Source: Clostridia bacterium
GTDB taxonomy: Bacteria; Bacillota; Clostridia; TANB77; CAG-465
DNA length: 64,000 bases
Reading direction: 5' to 3'
Assembly (NCBI GenBank): GCA_017534305.1
Contig: JAFWCU010000034.1
Span: 1-64,000 of the forward strand
The position numbers and the translations under genes are program-made. Numbering within the stretch: the stretch's first letter is position 1; every line of letters begins with the position of its first letter. Of the stretch, positions 44,936-53,644 are shown piece after piece. The notes under the pieces were generated by a model. The model saw nothing but the letters and a program-made list of their open reading frames with translations. It did not search any database and had not been told where the DNA came from.

Positions 44936-46216
44936 ATGTTAGACATAAAGTATATTAGAGAAAATAGCGAAACTGTTAAAGAAGCCGCTAAAAACAAATT
45001 AATTAATGTAGATATTGATAGACTTCTTGAAGTTGATGAACAACTTAGAAAATTAAACCAAGAAGCAGATAAAATTAAGGAAGAAAGAAATAGTATATCT
45101 TCTTCTATTCCATCACTTGCTGATGATGCTAAAAAAGACGCTATAGCTCACGTTAAAGAGTTAAAAGATAAAATTGCTGAATTTGACGCACAAATTGCTC
45201 CACTTAAAGAAGAATTTGATGCATTAATGTATGAAGTTCCAGGTGTTCCACTACCTGAAGTTCCAATTGGTGAAACAGATGAAGACAACGTTGAAATTAA
45301 AGTTGTTGGTGAAATACCTCACTTTGATTTTGAAATTAAAGACCATGTAGATCTTGCTGAAGCTCTAGATATTGTAGATATTCCTAGAGGTGTTAAAGTT
45401 GCAGGTTCTAGATCATATTTCTTAAAAAATGAAGGATTACTTCTTGAAATGGCTCTTATGAGATATGTTATAGACAAATTAGTTGCTAAAGGATTTACTC
45501 CAATGGCTGTACCTACACTTGTTAAAGAAGAACCAATGTATGGTACATCTTACTTCCCATCTGGAAGAGAACAAACTTATGCCGTAACTGAAGATAATTT
45601 ATATCTTGTAGGAACTGCTGAAGTATCTCTTGTTTCTTACCACAGCAATGAAACATTTGAAAGTGTTAATGAACTTCCAAAGATGTTTTGTGGACTATCT
45701 TCTTGTTACAGAAGAGAAGCTGGTACATATGGTAAAGATACTAGAGGACTATATAGAGTTCACCAATTTACTAAAGTTGAACAAGTTATACTTTGTAAAG
45801 CAGATTATGATGAACAATACAAATTACATGATTTCTTACTAAACAACGCAGAAGAAATTCTACAAGATTTAAAAATACCATATCATGTTGTTAAAGTATG
45901 TACTGGTGATATGGGTGTTGGACAAGTTAGAAAACATGATATTGAGGCTTGGATGCCTTCACGTGGAAAATATTCTGAAACACATTCTTGTTCTTCATTT
46001 AATGATTTCCAAGCAAGAAGATCTAATATTAAATACAAAGATGAAGATGGAACTACTAAATATTGTTTCTCACTAAACAATACTGCAATAGCTTCACCAA
46101 GAATTCTTATTCCACTACTTGAACTTAACCAAAATGCTGATGGATCTGTAAACATTCCAGAAGTACTTGTTCCTTACATGGGTGGAATGACTAAAATAGA
46201 GCCAAAAAATAAATAA
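44936..46216 (+). CDS. serS: Seryl-tRNA synthetase
   Basis: The 426-residue class II synthetase has the N-terminal coiled-coil tRNA-binding arm (~28-100), motif 2 (FCGLSSCYRREAGTYGKDTRGLYRVHQFTKVE, ~258-289, with the conserved Arg residues) and motif 3 (NNTAIASPRILIPLLE, ~386-401). It charges tRNA-Ser in the cytoplasm. AGAAGGAG precedes the ATG. No T-box leader is present in the 67-bp gap from the DUF4364 gene, unlike serS in many Bacillota, so control by uncharged tRNA is not supported here. Confidence 0.98.
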   Translation: MLDIKYIRENSETVKEAAKNKLINVDIDRLLEVDEQLRKLNQEADKIKEERNSISSSIPSLADDAKKDAIAHVKELKDKIAEFDAQIAPLKEEFDALMYEVPGVPLPEVPIGETDEDNVEIKVVGEIPHFDFEIKDHVDLAEALDIVDIPRGVKVAGSRSYFLKNEGLLLEMALMRYVIDKLVAKGFTPMAVPTLVKEEPMYGTSYFPSGREQTYAVTEDNLYLVGTAEVSLVSYHSNETFESVNELPKMFCGLSSCYRREAGTYGKDTRGLYRVHQFTKVEQVILCKADYDEQYKLHDFLLNNAEEILQDLKIPYHVVKVCTGDMGVGQVRKHDIEAWMPSRGKYSETHSCSSFNDFQARRSNIKYKDEDGTTKYCFSLNNTAIASPRILIPLLELNQNADGSVNIPEVLVPYMGGMTKIEPKNK

Positions 46217-46234
46217 ATTATAAAAAAGACAAAA

Positions 46235-46259
46235 AAATGATAGACCAATATTTATGGTC
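46235..46259. terminator. Bidirectional terminator between serS and the 133-residue gene
   Basis: GATAGACC (46235-46242) pairs with GGTCTATC (46252-46259), with a T run on each side in the right sense for both converging genes. Confidence 0.88.
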
Positions 46260-46273
46260 TATCTTTTTTTGGA

Positions 46274-46675
46274 CTAATATAGTTTGTAGTCGGATACTTC
46301 CGGATGGGCTTTGATATAAATGCAAGCCTTTTCTACTACTTTATATACTTCTGGTTTATAATTTTTGTCTTTTAGATAACGAATTTTGAATCTAACTTTG
46401 AAATTATTATCATCTACAAAAACGATGTATGAACTGCCATTATAATAGTAGAACTCTTCTTCTTCTGTTTTAAACTCTAAACCATCATATGGTTCTTCAA
46501 CATATCTTCCATCGAAATACACTAAAACTGATTCATTCATTGCTATGTCAAAAAGTTTATTAATTCTTTCTTTGTTAACCTCCACTTCTTCCTTGTGGCA
46601 TGTATCCAAACTCAAATCTACTTCTTGAGCTATTGTATTTAAGTTCAAGAAATCCTTAAAACTCATTTTGTTCAT
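46274..46675 (-). CDS. Small acidic protein of unknown function (133 residues)
   Basis: ATG 46675 has AAGGGAG at good distance; a GTG at 46684 overlaps that site. The protein is cytoplasmic by appearance, acidic, with a run of Glu and Tyr (FKTEEEEFYYYNGSSYIVFVDD, given here in part) and a C-terminal VYKVVEKACIYIKAHPE helix. I recognise no family. Between its consensus promoter and the start lies a ~95-bp leader with two hairpins (46727-46742 and 46746-46768), so post-transcriptional control is possible. It is convergent with serS. Confidence 0.6.
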   Translation of the reverse strand: MNKMSFKDFLNLNTIAQEVDLSLDTCHKEEVEVNKERINKLFDIAMNESVLVYFDGRYVEEPYDGLEFKTEEEEFYYYNGSSYIVFVDDNNFKVRFKIRYLKDKNYKPEVYKVVEKACIYIKAHPEVSDYKLY

Positions 46676-46726
46676 AACGAACACTCCCTTCTTGACAACA
46701 TTGAAATCTCTAGTTGCTTATTCTGC

Positions 46727-46768
46727 CACATTATTAAATGTGATAGGCAGTTGAAAAATATTTCTGCC
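46727..46768 (-). promoter_or_regulatory. Structured mRNA leader of the 133-residue gene
   Basis: Two stems lie in the leader: CACATT/AATGTG (46727-46742) and GGCAG/CTGCC (46746-46768). The second begins near the expected transcript start at about 46769. No match to a known riboswitch is apparent. Confidence 0.4.
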
Positions 46769-46775
46769 CAACACA

Positions 46776-46804
46776 ATTATATCATATGCAAATATGAGTG
46801 TCAA
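46776..46804 (-). promoter_or_regulatory. Promoter of the 133-residue gene
   Basis: TTGACA (46799-46804), 17 bp and TATAAT (46776-46781) on the minus strand, a perfect consensus. Confidence 0.8.
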
Positions 46805-46873
46805 TTGCATTATTATTTTACAAATTAATTAAATTATGTTATTATATTAGTATTGAGAAAGGAATTTTATGTC

Positions 46874-47452
46874 ATGTTAAAAAATGTAAAATTTGAAACT
46901 TCTGTTTTTGATTTTTCTAAATTGTTAAAAACTGATAAAAAACAAATAGTTCTTGTTGGAAAATCTAACGTTGGTAAATCTTCTTTTATTAATGCAATAG
47001 CAAACCAGAAGAAACTTGCTAAAGTTGGACAAACACCAGGTAAAACAAGAAGTATTAATTATTATAACGTAAATAACGAATTCTATATTGTTGACCTCCC
47101 AGGATATGGTTACTCTACTATGTCTGAAGGTGAAAAAATGAAGATTAACAAGTTAATTGATACATATATTTCTAAAACACCAGAAATTGTTCATATTTAT
47201 TTTCTTGTGGATATAAGAAATAAACCAAGTCAAAATGATAGACAAATGTATGAATGGTTACTAGATAAAAATATACCATTCTCTATCATTGCTACTAAAG
47301 CAGATAAAGTTGCCAAAACAAAAATGGAAGATTATACAAAAGATATTACTAAAGAGTTGTTTGCTAAAGAAAAAATCACTCCATTTTCTGCAGACAAAAA
47401 AATAAATGTAGATTTAATTTGTGATGAAATTGAATTAATTGCTAAAAAATAA
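46874..47452 (+). CDS. engB: Ribosome-biogenesis GTPase EngB (YsxC/YihA)
   Basis: I use ATG 46874, with AGAAAGGA upstream; a TTG at 46853 would place that site inside the gene. About 192 residues: G1 VGKSNVGKSSFINAI, the GQTPGKTRSINYYNV switch, G3 DLPGYGYSTMS and G4 ATKADKVAKTK. It is an essential GTPase that assists late 50S assembly. In many Bacillota it follows lonA; here it stands alone between a divergent unknown gene and the convergent helicase gene. The probable promoter is TTTACA-17-TATTAT around 46817-46845. Confidence 0.95.
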   Translation: MLKNVKFETSVFDFSKLLKTDKKQIVLVGKSNVGKSSFINAIANQKKLAKVGQTPGKTRSINYYNVNNEFYIVDLPGYGYSTMSEGEKMKINKLIDTYISKTPEIVHIYFLVDIRNKPSQNDRQMYEWLLDKNIPFSIIATKADKVAKTKMEDYTKDITKELFAKEKITPFSADKKINVDLICDEIELIAKK

Positions 47453-47473
47453 GGTAGGATTATTTCCTACCTT
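47451..47473. terminator. Bidirectional terminator between engB and helicase gene
   Basis: AAGGTAGG (47451-47458) pairs with CCTACCTT (47466-47473), with U-rich tails for both converging transcripts. The stem begins in the engB stop codon. Confidence 0.85.
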
Positions 47474-47484
47474 TTATTTTTTAC

Positions 47485-48882
47485 TTATTTGTTAGAAATA
47501 ACATTAACATCTTTTCCTTTTATTTTTCCATTAGTAAAAGCTTTTTTTACATCTAATACATATTCTTTTTTTAGTTCTATTGTACTACTACTCTCTCCTA
47601 CTTCTATTATTCCTATGTTTTCAGATTTAATTCCTGTTAATGCTCCAATAGCACCTATTATATCTTTTGCTTTAATATTATCTTTTTTACCAAGATTAAT
47701 CGTTAAAATATATAATCCTCTTTTACTAATAGGTAAATCTATTTCTTCTTGATTTGCGTTATTAGTTTCAAGTGGCACTTCTTCATATTTAAATTTAGTT
47801 CTAGTATAGTCTTCTATTTCTTTTATTCTTTCAATCTGTTTACCAGTATAAAGTGTATATGCTACACCACTATTTCCTTTTCTTGCAGTTCTACCTATTC
47901 TATGAACATAGTATTCATTATCTTGTGGAATATCTATATTTATTACAAGTTCTAGGTCTTTTATGTCTATTCCACGAGCAAGCACGTCTGTTGCTACGAC
48001 TACATCTAGTTTATCTTCTTTTAGCTCTTTTATTACTCTATTTCTCTCTTTTTGATCTATATCACTGTTTAATAGCTTTACTTTAAGTCTTTTCTTATTT
48101 AGATATTTGAATATTTCTATTGTTTTGTTCTTTGTATTAGTAAATACAATAGTACTATGTGAGTCTTCTTTTTTAATTATTCTATAGCAACATTCAAACT
48201 TCATTGCCTCTTTAGTTTCAATTGCAATTTGAGTAATATTATCTGTAAGCATTGTATCATTATCCATTGCCTCAATATATACTGCTTTTTTCATTTCTTT
48301 TTGTGCTATATCTTTTACTCTATTGTCTATTGTTGCAGAGAAAAGTAACTTTTGAGCTTTTTTTGGCACTTTAGTTACTATTTCCATTACCTCTTCATAA
48401 AAGCCCATAGAAAGCATTTCATCTGCTTCATCTAATACTAATGTTTTTACTGTATCTAGCTTTAATATTTTCTTTTTAATTAAATCTCTTATTCTACCAG
48501 GAGTACCAACTACAATTTTTACCCCTTTTCTTAGAGCAATTGCTTGTGCTTTATATTCTTGGCCTCCATATATTGCAAGTGCATTTATACCTTGAGTGTA
48601 TTTTAGGTATTTTCTAGTTTCTTGTACAATTTGAATTGCAAGCTCACGAGTTGGAGTTATTACTACTACTTGAGTGCTCTTGTTGTCTATTTGTATATTT
48701 TCTATTGTTGGTATCATAAAGGCTGCAGTTTTTCCTGAACCTGTACTGCTCATTCCAACTATATCTTTTCCAGATAAAATATCTTCATATGACATTTCTT
48801 GTATTTTTGTCATTTTTTCATAGCCTAGCTCTGCTATCGCTTTTTTTATATTTTCATTTAATTTTATTTCACTGTATTTCAT
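47485..48882 (-). CDS. dbpA: DEAD-box RNA helicase, DbpA/YxiN type
   Basis: I use ATG 48882 (MKYSEIKL). The product has about 465 residues with motif I STGSGKT, Ia TPTREL, II DEAD, III SAT, ARGIDI and VI HRIGRTARKG. The C terminus (~395-465, RGLYILTINLGKKDNIKAKD ... GIKSENIGIIEV) matches the DbpA RNA-binding domain, which in DbpA and YxiN binds hairpin 92 of 23S rRNA. A role in 50S assembly is therefore likely. No Shine-Dalgarno site is visible; a -10 lies only 7 bp before the ATG, so the mRNA is probably leaderless. Confidence 0.9.
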   Translation of the reverse strand: MKYSEIKLNENIKKAIAELGYEKMTKIQEMSYEDILSGKDIVGMSSTGSGKTAAFMIPTIENIQIDNKSTQVVVITPTRELAIQIVQETRKYLKYTQGINALAIYGGQEYKAQAIALRKGVKIVVGTPGRIRDLIKKKILKLDTVKTLVLDEADEMLSMGFYEEVMEIVTKVPKKAQKLLFSATIDNRVKDIAQKEMKKAVYIEAMDNDTMLTDNITQIAIETKEAMKFECCYRIIKKEDSHSTIVFTNTKNKTIEIFKYLNKKRLKVKLLNSDIDQKERNRVIKELKEDKLDVVVATDVLARGIDIKDLELVINIDIPQDNEYYVHRIGRTARKGNSGVAYTLYTGKQIERIKEIEDYTRTKFKYEEVPLETNNANQEEIDLPISKRGLYILTINLGKKDNIKAKDIIGAIGALTGIKSENIGIIEVGESSSTIELKKEYVLDVKKAFTNGKIKGKDVNVISNK

Positions 48883-48889
48883 GTTTAAA

Positions 48890-48918
48890 ATTATACCACT
48901 GTTTTGTCCTTTTAGCAA
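48890..48918 (-). promoter_or_regulatory. Promoter of the helicase gene giving a leaderless mRNA
   Basis: TTGCTA (48913-48918), 17 bp and TATAAT (48890-48895) on the minus strand, with TGG before the -10. Seven bases separate the -10 from the ATG, so transcription should begin at or next to the start codon. Confidence 0.65.
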
Positions 48919-48925
48919 TAAAGGA

Positions 48926-48945
48926 GGCCGGGTTTTATCCCGGCC
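48926..48945. repeat. GC-rich hairpin upstream of the helicase promoter
   Basis: GGCCGGG (48926-48932) and CCCGGCC (48939-48945) form a 7-bp all-GC stem, the most GC-rich hairpin in the window. The tail TCCTTTATT on the minus strand is a weak terminator tail, so it may stop leftward transcripts before the helicase promoter. No gene is seen in 48950-49106. Confidence 0.55.
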
Positions 48946-49106
48946 ATAAGGTTATATATATGAAAAAAATTTACAATTTTTGATAATTGTCTTATTTCTT
49001 ATTACACTTATATAATACAACTCTTTTGTGATAGATTTATGATTATTTGTTGTTTGTTTCATAAAATACAAAATAATTTATATATTTTTATTGAGGTGAT
49101 TGTTAT

Positions 49107-49970
49107 TTGAATAAATTTAACGGATCTGGAGTTGCTCTTGTTACTCCTTTTGATAATGATAACAGGATTAACTACCCTAAACTTTATGAGCTAATAGATT
49201 TTCATATTACAAATGGTACAGATTATCTTGTAATTTGTGGTACTACAGGAGAATCTGCAACGTTGTCTTACGACGAAAAATGTGAATTAATTAAAAATAG
49301 TATATCTTATGCTAAAGGCAAAATACCAATTGTATGTGGTACGGGTACTAACGATACTGCTACAAGTATAAAACTTTCTCAATTTGCCAATATGGAAGGC
49401 ACAGACGGGGTTCTAGTTGTGAGTCCATATTACAACAAAGGAAATGAAGAAGGAATTTATTTACATTATAAAAAAATAGCAGATGAAATCTATCCTACTC
49501 CAGTTATTTTATACAATGTTCCATCTAGAACAGGCATTGATTTGAGTGTAAATCTAATTTTACGTCTTGCAAAAATAGAAAATATTATAGCTATTAAAGA
49601 AGCCTCTCCTTCCCTTGAAAAAGCTGTTAAGTTAATGAATGCTATAAAATTTCAAAAACTTGATTTTTCTTTAATATGTGGAAATGATACTCTTACAATT
49701 CCATTTTTATCTATTGGTGGAATTGGAACAATTTCTGTATTTGCTAATTTAATGCCTAATATAATGCATGAGATTTGCCTTGGAGAAAGAGATTTGTTTT
49801 TTAAATATTATGATTTAATTGAAGCATTATCTTTAGATGTAAATCCTATTATGATAAAAACTGCTATGAATTATATGGGAATGAATGTTGGAAATTTAAG
49901 ACTGCCTCTTTATAATGCAGACGATGAAATAAATAATAAACTATATAAGATAATAGACAGGATAAAATAA
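49107..49970 (+). CDS. dapA: 4-hydroxy-tetrahydrodipicolinate synthase
   Basis: The 287-residue TIM-barrel protein starts with TTG at 49107 behind GAGGTGAT. It has the GTTGESATLS loop (~45-54), the catalytic Tyr region YNVPSRTG (~133-140) and the Schiff-base Lys in AIKEAS (~161). It condenses pyruvate with aspartate semialdehyde, the first step towards diaminopimelate and lysine, so it supplies peptidoglycan. No dap or asd neighbours are present. The terminator stem overlaps its stop. Confidence 0.95.
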   Translation: MNKFNGSGVALVTPFDNDNRINYPKLYELIDFHITNGTDYLVICGTTGESATLSYDEKCELIKNSISYAKGKIPIVCGTGTNDTATSIKLSQFANMEGTDGVLVVSPYYNKGNEEGIYLHYKKIADEIYPTPVILYNVPSRTGIDLSVNLILRLAKIENIIAIKEASPSLEKAVKLMNAIKFQKLDFSLICGNDTLTIPFLSIGGIGTISVFANLMPNIMHEICLGERDLFFKYYDLIEALSLDVNPIMIKTAMNYMGMNVGNLRLPLYNADDEINNKLYKIIDRIK

Positions 49971-49980
49971 TCCTGTCTAT
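49953..49980. terminator. Terminator between dapA and DUF4363 gene
   Basis: ATAGACAGGAT (49953-49963) pairs with ATCCTGTCTAT (49970-49980), an 11-bp perfect stem including the dapA stop. The U-rich tails are weak, but it lies between converging genes. Confidence 0.6.
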
Positions 49981-50357
49981 ATAATTGTCTCTAGACTTAG
50001 TTTTTGCATTTCTGCTGAATATTTAACTAAACTAATGAGCTTTGATACTTCTACCAAGCTTTCTTCTTTCATTTGATTATTTAAATACTCTTCTAGTTCA
50101 ACTATAGATTCATCTATATTTTCTATTTCTTCGTTGTTTACAAATATATGCCAGATTTTCTTTTGTGCTTCCCAATTGTTTATTGTATTATTTAATTGTT
50201 CTTTTGCAATATCATAATTGTCATTATTTATTGCATTTCTTATATATTCTATATCATAAGATAGATATGATGCACTTTTGTTTAAATATTTTATTTCTGC
50301 TATTCCACCTATTACAAGTATTGCAATGCATACAACACTAATTATAACTTGTTTCAT
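49977..50357 (-). CDS. DUF4363 family membrane protein
   Basis: The 126-residue protein has one N-terminal membrane segment (~4-22) and a helical outer part with WEAQKKIWHIFVNNEEIENIDESI in two pieces, the typical DUF4363 pattern. Its start overlaps the DUF421 gene by 4 bp (ATGA), a pairing common in clostridia and spore formers. Function is unknown; an extracytoplasmic partner of the DUF421 protein is inferred from the coupling. Length matches the family. Confidence 0.82.
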   Translation of the reverse strand: MKQVIISVVCIAILVIGGIAEIKYLNKSASYLSYDIEYIRNAINNDNYDIAKEQLNNTINNWEAQKKIWHIFVNNEEIENIDESIVELEEYLNNQMKEESLVEVSKLISLVKYSAEMQKLSLETII

Positions 50358-50998
50358 GCTTTTACCTCTTTTTCTTTTAACTGATATACAAAATTATAAT
50401 CTTTGTCCAGTTGAGCATATAATATGTCTTCTAATTTGATTTTTTTATTTTTAATCATACGCTCAACTTGACTTTTTTCAATCCCTAACATTTCTATATT
50501 TGATTCTGCTAGTTTTCCGTCCTCAACTACGTTTAAGGGAATAGAATTAATTTTTTCATCTTTTCTTATGATACTTAAATTTCCGTTTGTTTCAATGATA
50601 CCATATTCTACTTCAGCAATTGAGAATATATCTTTTTCATGAAGCTGTGACATTATATCTGATACTGTGTATTTTTGGTTATCAAAATCTTTTTGGACTA
50701 TTTGACCATTTTTTATTATTAGTATTGGTTTTCCACATACTATATCTTGAACTTTATTGCTTGAATGATTTAAAAGCAAGAAAATTGAATAAGCAAATAG
50801 AAGTGTTATTATTGGCACTACACCATCAAGAAGAGATAAACCTCTTGAGGACATTGGTGCTGATGCTAGGTCAGATATAACTATAATTATTGCGAGTTCA
50901 AATGGTTGAACCTTAGACAATTCTTTTTTTCCCATTAGTCTAATTACTAAAAATACAACCGAATATAATACTAAAGCTCTAAAAAATACAATTAACAT
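50354..50998 (-). CDS. DUF421 family membrane protein (YetF/YrbG-like)
   Basis: I use ATG 50998, with AGGTGAT just upstream; the longer frame adds 9 residues without a site. The product has about 214 residues: three membrane segments (~1-85) with the family stretch LMGKKELSKVQPFELAIIIVISDLASAPM, then the soluble DUF421 domain (~90-205) with GKPILIIKNGQIVQKDF and the VERMIKNKKIKLEDIL helix. Family members are found in spores and vegetative cells and are of unclear function. It is first in a two-gene unit with the DUF4363 gene and divergent from the 110-residue gene. Confidence 0.88.
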   Translation of the reverse strand: MLIVFFRALVLYSVVFLVIRLMGKKELSKVQPFELAIIIVISDLASAPMSSRGLSLLDGVVPIITLLFAYSIFLLLNHSSNKVQDIVCGKPILIIKNGQIVQKDFDNQKYTVSDIMSQLHEKDIFSIAEVEYGIIETNGNLSIIRKDEKINSIPLNVVEDGKLAESNIEMLGIEKSQVERMIKNKKIKLEDILYAQLDKDYNFVYQLKEKEVKA

Positions 50999-51068
50999 TT
51001 TATCACCTATAAATATTTTGTACATATTGTTTTTAATTATGCAGAAACTATTTTTAGGTGATTTTATT

Positions 51069-51401
51069 ATGACTATTAGAATAAAACAAAATTTTGTAAG
51101 GATAGTTACATGTATATCTGTATTTTTCTTTAGTGCATATATTACTCCAAGTTTTAATGTAGAAACTTTGCCTGCTTTAATTATTGCATCATTATTTGTC
51201 GTTATTTTAGATTATCTTGTATCTACTATTACAAATATTCATGACTATCCTTTAGGTAGAGGTATAATTGGCTTTTTGAGTAGCATTGTAATTGTCTATT
51301 CTACGCAGTTTTTTATATCTGGATTTTACATATCTTTTCTTTCTAGTATAATTGTCGCATTAATATATTCAGTTTGTGATTATTGCTTACCTAATAGATA
51401 A
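51069..51401 (+). CDS. Small multi-span membrane protein, YvlD/holin-superfamily-IV-like
   Basis: I use ATG 51069 (MTIRIKQNF), with AGGTGAT at 8 nt; an upstream frame start overlaps the DUF421 gene region and lacks a site. The 110-residue product has about four membrane segments. The TPSFNVETLPALIIASLFVVILDYLV start and the paired second half recall YvlD-like proteins of the 4-TM 'phage holin IV' superfamily, which are not phage proteins in most cases. It is a single-gene unit. The family call is tentative. Confidence 0.62.
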   Translation: MTIRIKQNFVRIVTCISVFFFSAYITPSFNVETLPALIIASLFVVILDYLVSTITNIHDYPLGRGIIGFLSSIVIVYSTQFFISGFYISFLSSIIVALIYSVCDYCLPNR

Positions 51402-51407
51402 AATAAA

Positions 51408-51432
51408 AGGGATAGAATTATTTTCTATCCCC
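51408..51432. terminator. Bidirectional terminator
   Basis: GGGATAGA (51409-51416) pairs with TCTATCCC (51424-51431). U-rich tails on both sides serve the converging genes at 51401 and 51446. Confidence 0.8.
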
Positions 51433-51445
51433 TATTTTAATTTAA

Positions 51446-53545
51446 TTATTTTGCTAGTGTGATTTGAATAGTTAATAGTTTTTCAATTTCACTATCTGTT
51501 ATTATTTCGTCATCATCGTCTATTTCTATAGCATAAGTATATTCTTCTGTTACTGGTGTATAGTAATATGTTCTTTTTGCTGTATAAGATCCGTATGTAT
51601 AAGTAAATGTTCTTTTATAGAAAGATTTATCTCCAACTTTTACAGTTTCTTCATCTGATAGTTTTACATTGCTATAACCATTATCTTCTGAATAATATGA
51701 TACAGAGTTCTTTAGATAATCTCTATATTCATCTAATGAATCCCATTCACAGTCTACATCAATATATGCTGTATATTTTGTTTTATCTTCTTTAGAAAAT
51801 CTTACATAAGATGATCCGCCATATTCTTCTTCAAATGAATTTGGAACACCAAATACTACAACATCGTCATCGTATGATGCAACAAAGTTTTGCCCAGGTT
51901 GTAATGTTATTCCAGCTGGTGGAGTTCTAGTCTCATCATCACCACCTATAGTAGTAGTACCAATATATTGTTCTACTAAATCATATAATGGACTTTCTTC
52001 TAGATTATCCATTATTTCTTGAATATCATCTTCTGTTAATTCTGTATAATCTACAGCATTGTCAACATCTAGAAGCTCTATTGCTTTGTTATATTTTGCT
52101 GTTGTAGCCATAGCAATTGTGATGTATCCTTCGTCCTCAATTTCCATTGTAACTTCAACGTCAACATCGTTTTTGTCTAATTTGTTTGCAACAACTTTTA
52201 TAGTTTGTAATACTTCAAGATCACGTCCATCATTTTCTTCGAATCTAATTTCATATTCTTTTTTAGATTTCTTTTCAATTTCAATGATTTCTTCTTCCTC
52301 GTAGTATTCATCTTTATGAACTATAGCAGCTCCTGCAAATTTGTTTCCTTTAGTATAGTAGTGTATTGTATAAACAACATCTTCATCTGACATATCTTCT
52401 ACTTCATCTTGAATGCTGTCTAACATATCTACTATTTCATCTCTGTATGTGAAACAATTTAAGAAGTCATTATTTGTTCTTAAAGATTTAACTGTTGCTA
52501 CAATTACATCTTCAAGTTCTGTTTCTCTTATAGTTAAGATATTGTCTGTTAGTTTACCATTGTCTTGAGTTGTAACTTTTTCTTTGCTAAACCATTCTGG
52601 TTTAATATTACTATCTATTGTAGAATATAATATTTTAGCAGCTTTTTTGCAAGCAGAAGCATCTGATTCGAAAGTATAATCTTTTCCTAATACTTCTTCA
52701 ATTGCATCATAGAACTCGTCTGGTATATCTGCTTTTACCATTTTTTTGTATAAGTTAGTTTCTTCTACGGCAGCAACTTTATTTATTAGATCTCCCATAG
52801 CTCTTAGGTTTAAGTATTTTTCTTTACCTTTAGCAACATTTAAAGCTACAACAGCTTGTTGTGCAGCTTTATCATATTGTACGTTTGCATCTATAGATAA
52901 TCCATCTAGCATATCTTTTGCATCATCAATATCTGTGCTAACTGTTATAGTTGAAGTAATATTTGCAGTGTTTGAAGTCATTGCTTCTCCTGCAAGTGAC
53001 TCGTTTATTGCTTCTGAAAGCATACCTTTATATATTTTTTCTGGGCTCTTAGTTCCAAATAATGTTAAGCATAAAACACCAATTATTACTGCAACTGCAG
53101 CTATAATACCAACTAGTGTTATAACACTATGTTTTGAACCACCCTTTGCTTTCTTTGGCTCTGGTGCAGCTTGGTATGTTGGTTGTGCTTGTTGTACAGG
53201 TTGTTGAACAGGTTGTTGAACAGTTTGTTGTACTGGTTGTTGTATAGTTTGTTGTACTGGTTGTTCAACTACTGGTTGTACAGGTTGTTGCACTGGCTCT
53301 TGATAAACTGGCTCTTGAGCTGGTGTAACTGGTTGTTGTACAGGAATTTCTTCTTGTACTGGTTGTTGTTGAATTGGTTCTTCAACAATAGGTTCTTGAG
53401 CTGGTGCTACATAACCATTGTCTACAACTGGTTCTTGCGCTGGCTCAACTGGATTTTGTGTAGGTTCTGCTCCAACTTTTGTACCGCATACTGGGCAATA
53501 AGCTGAATTAGGATCTACTTCGTTACCACAATTAGAACATTTCAT
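51446..53545 (-). CDS. Zinc-ribbon membrane protein with Gln/Pro-rich linker
   Basis: I use ATG 53545, 7 nt after AGGAGG. About 699 residues. A zinc ribbon at 1-25 (CSNCG...YCPVCG) is followed by a low-complexity linker (~28-130) of PVQQ/TVQQ/PAQEP repeats, one membrane segment (~142-165) and a large outer region (~166-699). The outer part has acidic Asp/Glu patches and a C-terminal domain (~570-699) with VASYDDDVVVFGVPNSFEEEYGG in its start. The linker and Zn ribbon are cytoplasmic by topology. Function is unknown; similar zinc-ribbon membrane proteins are common in gut Clostridia. Confidence 0.78.
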   Translation of the reverse strand: MKCSNCGNEVDPNSAYCPVCGTKVGAEPTQNPVEPAQEPVVDNGYVAPAQEPIVEEPIQQQPVQEEIPVQQPVTPAQEPVYQEPVQQPVQPVVEQPVQQTIQQPVQQTVQQPVQQPVQQAQPTYQAAPEPKKAKGGSKHSVITLVGIIAAVAVIIGVLCLTLFGTKSPEKIYKGMLSEAINESLAGEAMTSNTANITSTITVSTDIDDAKDMLDGLSIDANVQYDKAAQQAVVALNVAKGKEKYLNLRAMGDLINKVAAVEETNLYKKMVKADIPDEFYDAIEEVLGKDYTFESDASACKKAAKILYSTIDSNIKPEWFSKEKVTTQDNGKLTDNILTIRETELEDVIVATVKSLRTNNDFLNCFTYRDEIVDMLDSIQDEVEDMSDEDVVYTIHYYTKGNKFAGAAIVHKDEYYEEEEIIEIEKKSKKEYEIRFEENDGRDLEVLQTIKVVANKLDKNDVDVEVTMEIEDEGYITIAMATTAKYNKAIELLDVDNAVDYTELTEDDIQEIMDNLEESPLYDLVEQYIGTTTIGGDDETRTPPAGITLQPGQNFVASYDDDVVVFGVPNSFEEEYGGSSYVRFSKEDKTKYTAYIDVDCEWDSLDEYRDYLKNSVSYYSEDNGYSNVKLSDEETVKVGDKSFYKRTFTYTYGSYTAKRTYYYTPVTEEYTYAIEIDDDDEIITDSEIEKLLTIQITLAK

Positions 53546-53644
53546 AATATTCCTCCTTTTCATATATATCTACTATAATAATATTATAAACAGAAAAAAA
53601 AGTAAATAATTTTGTCAAAAATTATCTACTCTTTTAATAATTAT

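Noticed and set aside
51069-51401. Phage holin gene as sign of a prophage
   Set aside because: The holin-IV superfamily includes many chromosomal membrane proteins, and no phage gene is nearby.
53160-53440. Short tandem repeats that look like a CRISPR or minisatellite
   Set aside because: They are the coding sequence of the PVQQ/TVQQ/PAQEP linker of the zinc-ribbon protein; units vary and there are no spacers.
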